The notes under the pieces were generated by a model. It did no database searches and was not told the DNA's origin. It saw nothing but the letters and a program-made list of their open reading frames with translations. A stretch of 64,000 bases of DNA from NCBI RefSeq assembly GCF_051348905.1, contig NC_135238.1, forward strand, positions 92,255,988 through 92,319,987, written 5' to 3'. The stretch's first letter is position 1, and every line of letters starts with the position of its first letter. Positions 43,997 through 56,027 of the stretch are shown one piece after another. The stretch is from Ranitomeya variabilis. Taxonomy: Eukaryota > Chordata > Amphibia > Anura > Dendrobatidae. The translations under genes and the position numbers were made by a program.

Positions 43997-44070
43997 AGGC
44001 ACTGCTGAGATTCGAACTCAGGATCTCCTGTTTACTAGACAGGCGCTTTAACCAACTAAGCCACAGCACC
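43997..44070 (-). tRNA. tRNA-Thr-AGT: tRNA-Thr (AGT), unit 37
   Basis: T-type triplet, the mark of position 3. Confidence 0.96.
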
Positions 44071-44517
44071 ACAAGCTGGAAAGCCTATGAAATCTAGGGA
44101 AGATGTCAGCACCAATCAAAACTTTCAAGTGGTTAACTTAGCAAGACAACATTGAGTTGAGTTTCATTCCATGCACACAGAAACGTGGAACAGGATGTCT
44201 TTCTCAGTCATGAAGTCCAGCTTTAATTTGGGACTTATTTTTCTTCCAAGTTATGACACAAAATAGGCGGATTGAAGGAATTCCACGGCAGGGCCAAAGG
44301 AGGAAAAATTAGGAATGATTGAAAAGTTGGTATTAAAACCCTGAGCACTGGTTTATTTCTTACAGAGTTTGCCCCATTCTAACTTTAAAAAATAGACACT
44401 GTAGGAGATAATATAAGGCCACTCTGACAAAAGCTGACATAAAATCTTCAGAGAAAGCACACTGACTGGTAAAAATAATCATTACATCTTATCTCCTTAG
44501 CGCATGAGCGCCATGTA

Positions 44518-44599
44518 GACGAGGTGGCCGAGTGGTTAAGGCGATGGACTGCTAATCCATTGTGCTCTGCATGCATGGGTTCGAATCCCATCCTCGTCG
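44518..44599 (+). tRNA. tRNA-Ser-GCT: tRNA-Ser (GCT), unit 38
   Basis: Unit 38 spans 44451-45649 (1199 bp); position 4, copy 1. Confidence 0.96.
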
Positions 44600-44943
44600 G
44601 TTTAATCTGCTTGTTACACGTTGTATTGTTTTGATTTCTTTTCTAGCCCAAGCGGTAGATACTTCAAGCTTGAAAGTTTATCTTCCTTTTTAAGAAAGCT
44701 GCTATCAAACTTTGCAGAGTCAGAAGTGTAATTCCACTGGTTTTATCTTTTAATGCTTGATGCATCCTTTATTCTCTAAAGAAAATGATATCATCTAATT
44801 CCTTTTTAAGCACTTCGACAGCAGAGATTTTTTTCTCTCAACTGCACTATGTTAGGACTGTGGTAAAGACAGGTTTAATGTCATACAAGAACAAAAGTCC
44901 TCTTTTTTTGGCTAAAATGGCCCAAACTGAGGTGAAGAAAGAA

Positions 44944-45016
44944 AAGCACTGCTGACATTCGAAATCAAGATTTTCTGTTTACTAAACAGGCGCTTTGACC
45001 AAGTAAGCTAAAGACA
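44944..45016 (-). pseudogene. Decayed tRNA-Thr copy, unit 38
   Basis: Short form with AGTAAG. Confidence 0.85.
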
Positions 45017-45195
45017 AAATCCACTGGTTTTATGTTTGATGCCATCTTCCTTCCTTTTTGGCCCCTATACAGAAGAAATTCTTAATCTCACAATTGCACT
45101 ATCAGTAGAGACGCAGCCAAGGTAAATTTGAGGTTTTACGCAAGTGAAATTCCCATTTTTAAGATAGGAAGTTTGTTTTTCAGATGATGAAAACA

Positions 45196-45269
45196 AGGCA
45201 CTGCTGAGATTCGAACTCAGGATCTCCTGTTTACTAGACAGGCGCTTTAACCAACTAAGCCACAGCACC
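45196..45269 (-). tRNA. tRNA-Thr-AGT: tRNA-Thr (AGT), unit 38
   Basis: A-type triplet. Confidence 0.96.
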
Positions 45270-45716
45270 ACAAGCTGGAAAGCCTATGAAATCTAGGGAA
45301 GATGTCAGCACCAATCAAAACTTTCAAGTGGTTAACTTAGCAAGACAACATTGAGTTGAGTTTCATTCCATGCACACAGAAACGAGGAACAGGATGTAAT
45401 TCTCAGTCATGAAGTCCAGCTTTAATTTGGGACTTATTTTTCTTCCAAGTTATGACACAAAATAGGCGGATTGAAGGAATTCCACGGCAGGGCCAAAGGA
45501 GGAAAAATTAGGAATGATTGAAAAGTTGGTATTAAAACCCTGAGCACTGGTTTATTTCTTACAGAGTTTGCCCCATTCTAACTTTAAAAAATAGACACTG
45601 TAGGAGATAATATAAGGCCACTCTGACAAAAGCTGACATAAAATCTTCAGAGAAAGCACACTGACTGGTAAAAATAATCATTACATCTTATCTCCTTAGC
45701 GCATGAGCGCCATGTA

Positions 45717-45798
45717 GACGAGGTGGCCGAGTGGTTAAGGCGATGGACTGCTAATCCATTGTGCTCTGCATGCATGGGTTCGAATCCCATCCTCGTCG
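45717..45798 (+). tRNA. tRNA-Ser-GCT: tRNA-Ser (GCT), unit 39
   Basis: Unit 39 spans 45650-46856 (1207 bp); position 1, copy 2. A private T-to-C change (TTAACC) lies a few bases past the gene and leaves its TTT intact. Confidence 0.96.
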
Positions 45799-46142
45799 GT
45801 TTAACCTGCTTGTTACACGTTGTATTGTTTTGATTTCTTTTCTAGCCCAAGCGGTAGATACTTCAAGCTTGAAAGTTTATCTTCCTTTTTAAGAAAGCTG
45901 CTATCAAACTTTGCAGAGTCAGAAGTGTAATTCCACTGGTTTTATCTTTTAATGCTTGATGCATCCTTTATTCTCTAAAGAAAATTATATCATCTAATTC
46001 CTTTTTAAGCACTTCGACAGCAGAGATTTTTTTCTCTCAACTGCACTATGTTAGGACTGTGGTAAAGACAGGTTTAATGTCATACAAGAACAAAAATCCT
46101 CTTTTTTTGGCTAAAATGGCCCAAACTGAGGTGAAGAAAGAA

Positions 46143-46215
46143 AAGCACTGCTGACATTCGAAATCAAGATTTTCTGTTTACTAAACAGGCGCTTTGACCA
46201 ACTAAGCTAAAGACA
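46143..46215 (-). pseudogene. Decayed tRNA-Thr copy, unit 39
   Basis: ACTAAG, single G, 8 bp retained. Confidence 0.85.
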
Positions 46216-46402
46216 AAATCCACTGGTTTTATGTTGTTATGCTTGATGCCATCTTCCTTCCTTTTTGGCCCCTATACAGAAGAAATTCTTAATCTCACAA
46301 TTGCACTATCAGTAGAGACGCAGCCAAGGTAAATTTGAGGTTTTACGCAAGTGAAATTCCCATTTTTAAGATAGGAAGTTTGTTTTTCAGATGATGAAAA
46401 CA

Positions 46403-46476
46403 AGGCACTGCTGAGATTCGAACTCAGGATCTCCTGTTTACTAGACAGGCGCTTTAACCAACTAAGCCACAGCACC
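46403..46476 (-). tRNA. tRNA-Thr-AGT: tRNA-Thr (AGT), unit 39
   Basis: A-type triplet. Confidence 0.96.
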
Positions 46477-46923
46477 ACAAGCTGGAAAGCCTATGAAATC
46501 TAGGGAAGATGTCAGCACCAATCAAAACTTTCAAGTGGTTAACTTAGCAAGACAACATTGAGTTGAGTTTCATTCCATGCACACAGAAACGAGGAACAGG
46601 ATGTAATTCTCAGTCATGAAGTCCAGCTTTAATTTGGGACTTATTTTTCTTCCAAGTTATGACACAAAATAGGCGGATTGAAGGAATTCCACGGCAGGGC
46701 CAAAGGAGGAAAAATTAGGAATGATTGAAAAGTTGGTATTAAAACCCTGAGCACTGGTTTATTTCTTACAGAGTTTGCCCCATTCTAACTTTAAAAAATA
46801 GACACTGTAGGAGATAATATAAGGCCACTCTGACAAAAGCTGACATAAAATCTTCAGAGAAAGCACACTGACTGGTAAAAATAATCATTACATCTTATCT
46901 CCTTAGCGCATGAGCGCCATGTA

Positions 46924-47005
46924 GACGAGGTGGCCGAGTGGTTAAGGCGATGGACTGCTAATCCATTGTGCTCTGCATGCATGGGTTCGAATCCCATCCT
47001 CGTCG
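46924..47005 (+). tRNA. tRNA-Ser-GCT: tRNA-Ser (GCT), unit 40
   Basis: Unit 40 spans 46857-48055 (1199 bp); position 2, copy 2. Confidence 0.96.
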
Positions 47006-47349
47006 GTTTAATCTGCTTGTTACACGTTGTATTGTTTTGATTTCTTTTCTAGCCCAAGCGGTAGATACTTCAAGCTTGAAAGTTTATCTTCCTTTTTAAG
47101 AAAGCTGCTATCAAACTTTGCAGAGTCAGAAGTGTAATTCCACTGGTTTTATCTTTTAATGCTTGATGCATCCTTTATTCTCTAAAGAAAATGATATCAT
47201 CTAATTCCTTTTTAAGCACTTCGACAGCAGAGATTTTTTTCTCTCAACTGCACTATGTTAGGACTGTGGTAAAGACAGGTTTAATGTCATACAAGAACAA
47301 AAGTCCTCTTTTTTTGGCTAAAATGGCCCAAACTGAGGTGAAGAAAGAA

Positions 47350-47422
47350 AAGCACTGCTGACATTCGAAATCAAGATTTTCTGTTTACTAAACAGGCGCT
47401 TTGACCAAGTAAGCTAAAGACA
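47350..47422 (-). pseudogene. Decayed tRNA-Thr copy, unit 40
   Basis: Short form with AGTAAG. Confidence 0.85.
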
Positions 47423-47601
47423 AAATCCACTGGTTTTATGTTTGATGCCATCTTCCTTCCTTTTTGGCCCCTATACAGAAGAAATTCTTAATCTCACAAT
47501 TGCACTATCAGTAGAGACGCAGCCAAGGTAAATTTGAGGTTTTACGCAAGTGAAATTCCCATTTTTAAGATAGGAAGTTTGTTTTTCAGATGATGAAAAC
47601 A

Positions 47602-47675
47602 AGGCACTGCTGAGATTCGAACTCAGGATCTCCTGTTTACTAGACAGGCGCTTTAACCAACTAAGCCACAGCACC
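47602..47675 (-). tRNA. tRNA-Thr-AGT: tRNA-Thr (AGT), unit 40
   Basis: A-type triplet. Confidence 0.96.
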
Positions 47676-48122
47676 ACAAGCTGGAAAGCCTATGAAATCT
47701 AGGGAAGATGTCAGCACCAATCAAAACTTTCAAGTGGTTAACTTAGCAAGACAACATTGAGTTGAGTTTCATTCCATGCACACAGAAACGAGGAACAGGA
47801 TGTAATTCTCAGTCATGAAGTCCAGCTTTAATTTGGGACTTATTTTTCTTCCAAGTTATGACACAAAATAGGCGGATTGAAGGAATTCCACGGCAGGGCC
47901 AAAGGAGGAAAAATTAGGAATGATTGAAAAGTTGGTATTAAAACCCTGAGCACTGGTTTATTTCTTACAGAGTTTGCCCCATTCTAACTTTAAAAAATAG
48001 ACACTGTAGGAGATAATATAAGGCCACTCTGACAAAAGCTGACATAAAATCTTCAGAGAAAGCACACTGACTGGTAAAAATAATCATTACATCTTATCTC
48101 CTTAGCGCATGAGCGCCATGTA

Positions 48123-48204
48123 GACGAGGTGGCCGAGTGGTTAAGGCGATGGACTGCTAATCCATTGTGCTCTGCATGCATGGGTTCGAATCCCATCCTC
48201 GTCG
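48123..48204 (+). tRNA. tRNA-Ser-GCT: tRNA-Ser (GCT), unit 41
   Basis: Unit 41 spans 48056-49262 (1207 bp); position 3, copy 2. Confidence 0.96.
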
Positions 48205-48548
48205 GTTTAATCTGCTTGTTACACGTTGTATTGTTTTGATTTCTTTTCTAGCCCAAGCGGTAGATACTTCAAGCTTGAAAGTTTATCTTCCTTTTTAAGA
48301 AAGCTGCTATCAAACTTTGCAGAGTCAGAAGTGTAATTCCACTGGTTTTATCTTTTAATGCTTGATGCATCCTTTATTCTCTAAAGAAAATTATATCATC
48401 TAATTCCTTTTTAAGCACTTCGACAGCAGAGATTTTTTTCTCTCAACTGCACTATGTTAGGACTGTGGTAAAGACAGGTTTAATGTCATACAAGAACAAA
48501 AATCCTCTTTTTTTGGCTAAAATGGCCCAAACTGAGGTGAAGAAAGAA

Positions 48549-48621
48549 AAGCACTGCTGACATTCGAAATCAAGATTTTCTGTTTACTAAACAGGCGCTT
48601 TGACCAACTAAGCTAAAGACA
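48549..48621 (-). pseudogene. Decayed tRNA-Thr copy, unit 41
   Basis: ACTAAG, single G, 8 bp retained. Confidence 0.85.
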
Positions 48622-48808
48622 AAATCCACTGGTTTTATGTTGTTATGCTTGATGCCATCTTCCTTCCTTTTTGGCCCCTATACAGAAGAAATTCTTAATC
48701 TCACAATTGCACTATCAGTAGAGACGCAGCCAAGGTAAATTTGAGGTTTTACGCAAGTGAAATTCCCATTTTTAAGATAGGAAGTTTGTTTTTCAGATGA
48801 TGAAAACA

Positions 48809-48882
48809 AGGCACTGCTGAGATTCGAACTCAGGATCTCCTGTTTACTAGACAGGCGCTTTAACCAACTAAGCCACAGCACC
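48809..48882 (-). tRNA. tRNA-Thr-AGT: tRNA-Thr (AGT), unit 41
   Basis: T-type triplet. Confidence 0.96.
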
Positions 48883-49329
48883 ACAAGCTGGAAAGCCTAT
48901 GAAATCTAGGGAAGATGTCAGCACCAATCAAAACTTTCAAGTGGTTAACTTAGCAAGACAACATTGAGTTGAGTTTCATTCCATGCACACAGAAACGTGG
49001 AACAGGATGTCTTTCTCAGTCATGAAGTCCAGCTTTAATTTGGGACTTATTTTTCTTCCAAGTTATGACACAAAATAGGCGGATTGAAGGAATTCCACGG
49101 CAGGGCCAAAGGAGGAAAAATTAGGAATGATTGAAAAGTTGGTATTAAAACCCTGAGCACTGGTTTATTTCTTACAGAGTTTGCCCCATTCTAACTTTAA
49201 AAAATAGACACTGTAGGAGATAATATAAGGCCACTCTGACAAAAGCTGACATAAAATCTTCAGAGAAAGCACACTGACTGGTAAAAATAATCATTACATC
49301 TTATCTCCTTAGCGCATGAGCGCCATGTA

Positions 49330-49411
49330 GACGAGGTGGCCGAGTGGTTAAGGCGATGGACTGCTAATCCATTGTGCTCTGCATGCATGGGTTCGAATCC
49401 CATCCTCGTCG
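49330..49411 (+). tRNA. tRNA-Ser-GCT: tRNA-Ser (GCT), unit 42
   Basis: Unit 42 spans 49263-50461 (1199 bp); position 4, copy 2. Confidence 0.96.
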
Positions 49412-49755
49412 GTTTAATCTGCTTGTTACACGTTGTATTGTTTTGATTTCTTTTCTAGCCCAAGCGGTAGATACTTCAAGCTTGAAAGTTTATCTTCCTT
49501 TTTAAGAAAGCTGCTATCAAACTTTGCAGAGTCAGAAGTGTAATTCCACTGGTTTTATCTTTTAATGCTTGATGCATCCTTTATTCTCTAAAGAAAATGA
49601 TATCATCTAATTCCTTTTTAAGCACTTCGACAGCAGAGATTTTTTTCTCTCAACTGCACTATGTTAGGACTGTGGTAAAGACAGGTTTAATGTCATACAA
49701 GAACAAAAGTCCTCTTTTTTTGGCTAAAATGGCCCAAACTGAGGTGAAGAAAGAA

Positions 49756-49828
49756 AAGCACTGCTGACATTCGAAATCAAGATTTTCTGTTTACTAAACA
49801 GGCGCTTTGACCAAGTAAGCTAAAGACA
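49756..49828 (-). pseudogene. Decayed tRNA-Thr copy, unit 42
   Basis: Short form with AGTAAG. Confidence 0.85.
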
Positions 49829-50007
49829 AAATCCACTGGTTTTATGTTTGATGCCATCTTCCTTCCTTTTTGGCCCCTATACAGAAGAAATTCTTAATCT
49901 CACAATTGCACTATCAGTAGAGACGCAGCCAAGGTAAATTTGAGGTTTTACGCAAGTGAAATTCCCATTTTTAAGATAGGAAGTTTGTTTTTCAGATGAT
50001 GAAAACA

Positions 50008-50081
50008 AGGCACTGCTGAGATTCGAACTCAGGATCTCCTGTTTACTAGACAGGCGCTTTAACCAACTAAGCCACAGCACC
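50008..50081 (-). tRNA. tRNA-Thr-AGT: tRNA-Thr (AGT), unit 42
   Basis: A-type triplet. Confidence 0.96.
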
Positions 50082-50528
50082 ACAAGCTGGAAAGCCTATG
50101 AAATCTAGGGAAGATGTCAGCACCAATCAAAACTTTCAAGTGGTTAACTTAGCAAGACAACATTGAGTTGAGTTTCATTCCATGCACACAGAAACGAGGA
50201 ACAGGATGTAATTCTCAGTCATGAAGTCCAGCTTTAATTTGGGACTTATTTTTCTTCCAAGTTATGACACAAAATAGGCGGATTGAAGGAATTCCACGGC
50301 AGGGCCAAAGGAGGAAAAATTAGGAATGATTGAAAAGTTGGTATTAAAACCCTGAGCACTGGTTTATTTCTTACAGAGTTTGCCCCATTCTAACTTTAAA
50401 AAATAGACACTGTAGGAGATAATATAAGGCCACTCTGACAAAAGCTGACATAAAATCTTCAGAGAAAGCACACTGACTGGTAAAAATAATCATTACATCT
50501 TATCTCCTTAGCGCATGAGCGCCATGTA

Positions 50529-50610
50529 GACGAGGTGGCCGAGTGGTTAAGGCGATGGACTGCTAATCCATTGTGCTCTGCATGCATGGGTTCGAATCCC
50601 ATCCTCGTCG
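50529..50610 (+). tRNA. tRNA-Ser-GCT: tRNA-Ser (GCT), unit 43
   Basis: Unit 43 spans 50462-51668 (1207 bp); position 1, copy 3. It lacks the private change of unit 39. Confidence 0.96.
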
Positions 50611-50954
50611 GTTTAATCTGCTTGTTACACGTTGTATTGTTTTGATTTCTTTTCTAGCCCAAGCGGTAGATACTTCAAGCTTGAAAGTTTATCTTCCTTT
50701 TTAAGAAAGCTGCTATCAAACTTTGCAGAGTCAGAAGTGTAATTCCACTGGTTTTATCTTTTAATGCTTGATGCATCCTTTATTCTCTAAAGAAAATTAT
50801 ATCATCTAATTCCTTTTTAAGCACTTCGACAGCAGAGATTTTTTTCTCTCAACTGCACTATGTTAGGACTGTGGTAAAGACAGGTTTAATGTCATACAAG
50901 AACAAAAATCCTCTTTTTTTGGCTAAAATGGCCCAAACTGAGGTGAAGAAAGAA

Positions 50955-51027
50955 AAGCACTGCTGACATTCGAAATCAAGATTTTCTGTTTACTAAACAG
51001 GCGCTTTGACCAACTAAGCTAAAGACA
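50955..51027 (-). pseudogene. Decayed tRNA-Thr copy, unit 43
   Basis: ACTAAG, single G, 8 bp retained. Confidence 0.85.
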
Positions 51028-51214
51028 AAATCCACTGGTTTTATGTTGTTATGCTTGATGCCATCTTCCTTCCTTTTTGGCCCCTATACAGAAGAAATTC
51101 TTAATCTCACAATTGCACTATCAGTAGAGACGCAGCCAAGGTAAATTTGAGGTTTTACGCAAGTGAAATTCCCATTTTTAAGATAGGAAGTTTGTTTTTC
51201 AGATGATGAAAACA

Positions 51215-51288
51215 AGGCACTGCTGAGATTCGAACTCAGGATCTCCTGTTTACTAGACAGGCGCTTTAACCAACTAAGCCACAGCACC
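51215..51288 (-). tRNA. tRNA-Thr-AGT: tRNA-Thr (AGT), unit 43
   Basis: A-type triplet. Confidence 0.96.
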
Positions 51289-51735
51289 ACAAGCTGGAAA
51301 GCCTATGAAATCTAGGGAAGATGTCAGCACCAATCAAAACTTTCAAGTGGTTAACTTAGCAAGACAACATTGAGTTGAGTTTCATTCCATGCACACAGAA
51401 ACGAGGAACAGGATGTAATTCTCAGTCATGAAGTCCAGCTTTAATTTGGGACTTATTTTTCTTCCAAGTTATGACACAAAATAGGCGGATTGAAGGAATT
51501 CCACGGCAGGGCCAAAGGAGGAAAAATTAGGAATGATTGAAAAGTTGGTATTAAAACCCTGAGCACTGGTTTATTTCTTACAGAGTTTGCCCCATTCTAA
51601 CTTTAAAAAATAGACACTGTAGGAGATAATATAAGGCCACTCTGACAAAAGCTGACATAAAATCTTCAGAGAAAGCACACTGACTGGTAAAAATAATCAT
51701 TACATCTTATCTCCTTAGCGCATGAGCGCCATGTA

Positions 51736-51817
51736 GACGAGGTGGCCGAGTGGTTAAGGCGATGGACTGCTAATCCATTGTGCTCTGCATGCATGGGTTC
51801 GAATCCCATCCTCGTCG
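51736..51817 (+). tRNA. tRNA-Ser-GCT: tRNA-Ser (GCT), unit 44
   Basis: Unit 44 spans 51669-52867 (1199 bp); position 2, copy 3. Confidence 0.96.
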
Positions 51818-52161
51818 GTTTAATCTGCTTGTTACACGTTGTATTGTTTTGATTTCTTTTCTAGCCCAAGCGGTAGATACTTCAAGCTTGAAAGTTTATC
51901 TTCCTTTTTAAGAAAGCTGCTATCAAACTTTGCAGAGTCAGAAGTGTAATTCCACTGGTTTTATCTTTTAATGCTTGATGCATCCTTTATTCTCTAAAGA
52001 AAATGATATCATCTAATTCCTTTTTAAGCACTTCGACAGCAGAGATTTTTTTCTCTCAACTGCACTATGTTAGGACTGTGGTAAAGACAGGTTTAATGTC
52101 ATACAAGAACAAAAGTCCTCTTTTTTTGGCTAAAATGGCCCAAACTGAGGTGAAGAAAGAA

Positions 52162-52234
52162 AAGCACTGCTGACATTCGAAATCAAGATTTTCTGTTTAC
52201 TAAACAGGCGCTTTGACCAAGTAAGCTAAAGACA
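52162..52234 (-). pseudogene. Decayed tRNA-Thr copy, unit 44
   Basis: Short form with AGTAAG. Confidence 0.85.
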
Positions 52235-52413
52235 AAATCCACTGGTTTTATGTTTGATGCCATCTTCCTTCCTTTTTGGCCCCTATACAGAAGAAATTCT
52301 TAATCTCACAATTGCACTATCAGTAGAGACGCAGCCAAGGTAAATTTGAGGTTTTACGCAAGTGAAATTCCCATTTTTAAGATAGGAAGTTTGTTTTTCA
52401 GATGATGAAAACA

Positions 52414-52487
52414 AGGCACTGCTGAGATTCGAACTCAGGATCTCCTGTTTACTAGACAGGCGCTTTAACCAACTAAGCCACAGCACC
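52414..52487 (-). tRNA. tRNA-Thr-AGT: tRNA-Thr (AGT), unit 44
   Basis: A-type triplet. Confidence 0.96.
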
Positions 52488-52934
52488 ACAAGCTGGAAAG
52501 CCTATGAAATCTAGGGAAGATGTCAGCACCAATCAAAACTTTCAAGTGGTTAACTTAGCAAGACAACATTGAGTTGAGTTTCATTCCATGCACACAGAAA
52601 CGAGGAACAGGATGTAATTCTCAGTCATGAAGTCCAGCTTTAATTTGGGACTTATTTTTCTTCCAAGTTATGACACAAAATAGGCGGATTGAAGGAATTC
52701 CACGGCAGGGCCAAAGGAGGAAAAATTAGGAATGATTGAAAAGTTGGTATTAAAACCCTGAGCACTGGTTTATTTCTTACAGAGTTTGCCCCATTCTAAC
52801 TTTAAAAAATAGACACTGTAGGAGATAATATAAGGCCACTCTGACAAAAGCTGACATAAAATCTTCAGAGAAAGCACACTGACTGGTAAAAATAATCATT
52901 ACATCTTATCTCCTTAGCGCATGAGCGCCATGTA

Positions 52935-53016
52935 GACGAGGTGGCCGAGTGGTTAAGGCGATGGACTGCTAATCCATTGTGCTCTGCATGCATGGGTTCG
53001 AATCCCATCCTCGTCG
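52935..53016 (+). tRNA. tRNA-Ser-GCT: tRNA-Ser (GCT), unit 45
   Basis: Unit 45 spans 52868-54074 (1207 bp); position 3, copy 3, and the last 1207-bp unit. Confidence 0.96.
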
Positions 53017-53360
53017 GTTTAATCTGCTTGTTACACGTTGTATTGTTTTGATTTCTTTTCTAGCCCAAGCGGTAGATACTTCAAGCTTGAAAGTTTATCT
53101 TCCTTTTTAAGAAAGCTGCTATCAAACTTTGCAGAGTCAGAAGTGTAATTCCACTGGTTTTATCTTTTAATGCTTGATGCATCCTTTATTCTCTAAAGAA
53201 AATTATATCATCTAATTCCTTTTTAAGCACTTCGACAGCAGAGATTTTTTTCTCTCAACTGCACTATGTTAGGACTGTGGTAAAGACAGGTTTAATGTCA
53301 TACAAGAACAAAAATCCTCTTTTTTTGGCTAAAATGGCCCAAACTGAGGTGAAGAAAGAA

Positions 53361-53433
53361 AAGCACTGCTGACATTCGAAATCAAGATTTTCTGTTTACT
53401 AAACAGGCGCTTTGACCAACTAAGCTAAAGACA
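53361..53433 (-). pseudogene. Decayed tRNA-Thr copy, unit 45
   Basis: ACTAAG, single G, 8 bp retained. Confidence 0.85.
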
Positions 53434-53620
53434 AAATCCACTGGTTTTATGTTGTTATGCTTGATGCCATCTTCCTTCCTTTTTGGCCCCTATACAGAAG
53501 AAATTCTTAATCTCACAATTGCACTATCAGTAGAGACGCAGCCAAGGTAAATTTGAGGTTTTACGCAAGTGAAATTCCCATTTTTAAGATAGGAAGTTTG
53601 TTTTTCAGATGATGAAAACA

Positions 53621-53694
53621 AGGCACTGCTGAGATTCGAACTCAGGATCTCCTGTTTACTAGACAGGCGCTTTAACCAACTAAGCCACAGCACC
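53621..53694 (-). tRNA. tRNA-Thr-AGT: tRNA-Thr (AGT), unit 45
   Basis: T-type triplet. Confidence 0.96.
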
Positions 53695-54141
53695 ACAAGC
53701 TGGAAAGCCTATGAAATCTAGGGAAGATGTCAGCACCAATCAAAACTTTCAAGTGGTTAACTTAGCAAGACAACATTGAGTTGAGTTTCATTCCATGCAC
53801 ACAGAAACGTGGAACAGGATGTCTTTCTCAGTCATGAAGTCCAGCTTTAATTTGGGACTTATTTTTCTTCCAAGTTATGACACAAAATAGGCGGATTGAA
53901 GGAATTCCACGGCAGGGCCAAAGGAGGAAAAATTAGGAATGATTGAAAAGTTGGTATTAAAACCCTGAGCACTGGTTTATTTCTTACAGAGTTTGCCCCA
54001 TTCTAACTTTAAAAAATAGACACTGTAGGAGATAATATAAGGCCACTCTGACAAAAGCTGACATAAAATCTTCAGAGAAAGCACACTGACTGGTAAAAAT
54101 AATCATTACATCTTATCTCCTTAGCGCATGAGCGCCATGTA

Positions 54142-54223
54142 GACGAGGTGGCCGAGTGGTTAAGGCGATGGACTGCTAATCCATTGTGCTCTGCATGCAT
54201 GGGTTCGAATCCCATCCTCGTCG
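54142..54223 (+). tRNA. tRNA-Ser-GCT: tRNA-Ser (GCT), unit 46
   Basis: Unit 46 spans 54075-55273 (1199 bp); first unit of the 4814-bp repeat. Confidence 0.96.
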
Positions 54224-54567
54224 GTTTAATCTGCTTGTTACACGTTGTATTGTTTTGATTTCTTTTCTAGCCCAAGCGGTAGATACTTCAAGCTTGAAAG
54301 TTTATCTTCCTTTTTAAGAAAGCTGCTATCAAACTTTGCAGAGTCAGAAGTGTAATTCCACTGGTTTTATCTTTTAATGCTTGATGCATCCTTTATTCTC
54401 TAAAGAAAATGATATCATCTAATTCCTTTTTAAGCACTTCGACAGCAGAGATTTTTTTCTCTCAACTGCACTATGTTAGGACTGTGGTAAAGACAGGTTT
54501 AATGTCATACAAGAACAAAAGTCCTCTTTTTTTGGCTAAAATGGCCCAAACTGAGGTGAAGAAAGAA

Positions 54568-54640
54568 AAGCACTGCTGACATTCGAAATCAAGATTTTCT
54601 GTTTACTAAATAGGCGCTTTGACCAAGTAAGCTAAAGACA
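54568..54640 (-). pseudogene. Decayed tRNA-Thr copy, unit 46, with TAAATAGG
   Basis: AGTAAG plus a C-to-T change at 54611, which disturbs the anticodon stem further. Shared only with unit 50. Confidence 0.87.
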
Positions 54641-54819
54641 AAATCCACTGGTTTTATGTTTGATGCCATCTTCCTTCCTTTTTGGCCCCTATACAGAAGA
54701 AATTCTTAATCTCACAATTGCACTATCAGTAGAGACGCAGCCAAGGTAAATTTGAGGTTTTACGCAAGTGAAATTCCCATTTTTAAGATAGGAAGTTTGT
54801 TTTTCAGATGATGAAAACA

Positions 54820-54893
54820 AGGCACTGCTGAGATTCGAACTCAGGATCTCCTGTTTACTAGACAGGCGCTTTAACCAACTAAGCCACAGCACC
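54820..54893 (-). tRNA. tRNA-Thr-AGT: tRNA-Thr (AGT), unit 46
   Basis: T-type triplet. Confidence 0.96.
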
Positions 54894-55340
54894 ACAAGCT
54901 GGAAAGCCTATGAAATCTAGGGAAGATGTCAGCACCAATCAAAACTTTCAAGTGGTTAACTTAGCAAGACAACATTGAGTTGAGTTTCATTCCATGCACA
55001 CAGAAACGTGGAACAGGATGTCTTTCTCAGTCATGAAGTCCAGCTTTAATTTGGGACTTATTTTTCTTCCAAGTTATGACACAAAATAGGCGGATTGAAG
55101 GAATTCCACGGCAGGGCCAAAGGAGGAAAAATTAGGAATGATTGAAAAGTTGGTATTAAAACCCTGAGCACTGGTTTATTTCTTACAGAGTTTGCCCCAT
55201 TCTAACTTTAAAAAATAGACACTGTAGGAGATAATATAAGGCCACTCTGACAAAAGCTGACATAAAATCTTCAGAGAAAGCACACTGACTGGTAAAAATA
55301 ATCATTACATCTTATCTCCTTAGCGCATGAGCGCCATGTA

Positions 55341-55422
55341 GACGAGGTGGCCGAGTGGTTAAGGCGATGGACTGCTAATCCATTGTGCTCTGCATGCATG
55401 GGTTCAAATCCCATCCTCGTCG
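55341..55422 (+). tRNA. tRNA-Ser-GCT: tRNA-Ser (GCT), unit 47, with G57A in the T loop
   Basis: Unit 47 spans 55274-56481 (1208 bp). The T loop reads TTCAAAT, with A at 55406. Position 57 is normally any purine and the B-box core GWTCRANNC accepts A, so the gene should still work. Shared only with unit 51. Confidence 0.93.
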
Positions 55423-55766
55423 GTTTAATCTGCTTGTTACACGTTGTATTGTTTTGATTTCTTTTCTAGCCCAAGCGGTAGATACTTCAAGCTTGAAAGT
55501 TTATCTTCCTTTTTAAGAAAGCTGCTATCAAACTTTGCAGAGTCAGAAGTGTAATTCCACTGGTTTTATCTTTTAATGCTTGATGCATCCTTTATTCTCT
55601 AAAGAAAATGATATCATCTAATTCCTTTTTAAGCACTTCGACAGCAGAGATTTTTTTCTCTCAACTGCACTATGTTAGGACTGTGGTAAAGACAGGTTTA
55701 ATGTCATACAAGAACAAAAGTCCTCTTTTTTTGGCTAAAATGGCCCAAACTGAGGTGAAGAAAGAA

Positions 55767-55840
55767 AAGCACTGCTGACATTCGAAATCAAGATTTTCTG
55801 TTTACTAAACAGGCGCTTTGACCAACTAAGCTAAAGGACA
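55767..55840 (-). pseudogene. Decayed tRNA-Thr copy, unit 47
   Basis: Long form with ACTAAG and GG; followed by the CCACCGG allele at 55846-55852. Confidence 0.85.
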
Positions 55841-56027
55841 AAATCCACCGGTTTTATGTTGTTATGCTTGATGCCATCTTCCTTCCTTTTTGGCCCCTAT
55901 ACAGAAGAAATTCTTAATCTCACAATTGCACTATCAGTAGAGACGCAGCCAAGGTAAATTTGAGGTTTTACGCAAGTGAAATTCCCATTTTTAAGATAGG
56001 AAGTTTGTTTTTCAGATGATGAAAACA

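Larger units (their letters stand above)
40838..54074. repeat. Higher-order repeat 1: four units, 4812 bp, about three copies
   Basis: Lengths alternate 1207 and 1199 bp from unit 35 to unit 45. The linked triplet upstream of Thr runs A, A, T, A in units 35-38, the same in 39-42, and A, A, T in 43-45. Copies start at 40838, 45650 and 50462, exactly 4812 bp apart. Odd-numbered units carry TATATC, AAAATCC and ACTAAG; even-numbered units carry GATATC, AAAAGTCC and AGTAAG. The third copy changes at unit 46, where the second higher-order repeat takes over. A private T-to-C change lies just after the Ser gene of unit 39. Confidence 0.88.
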
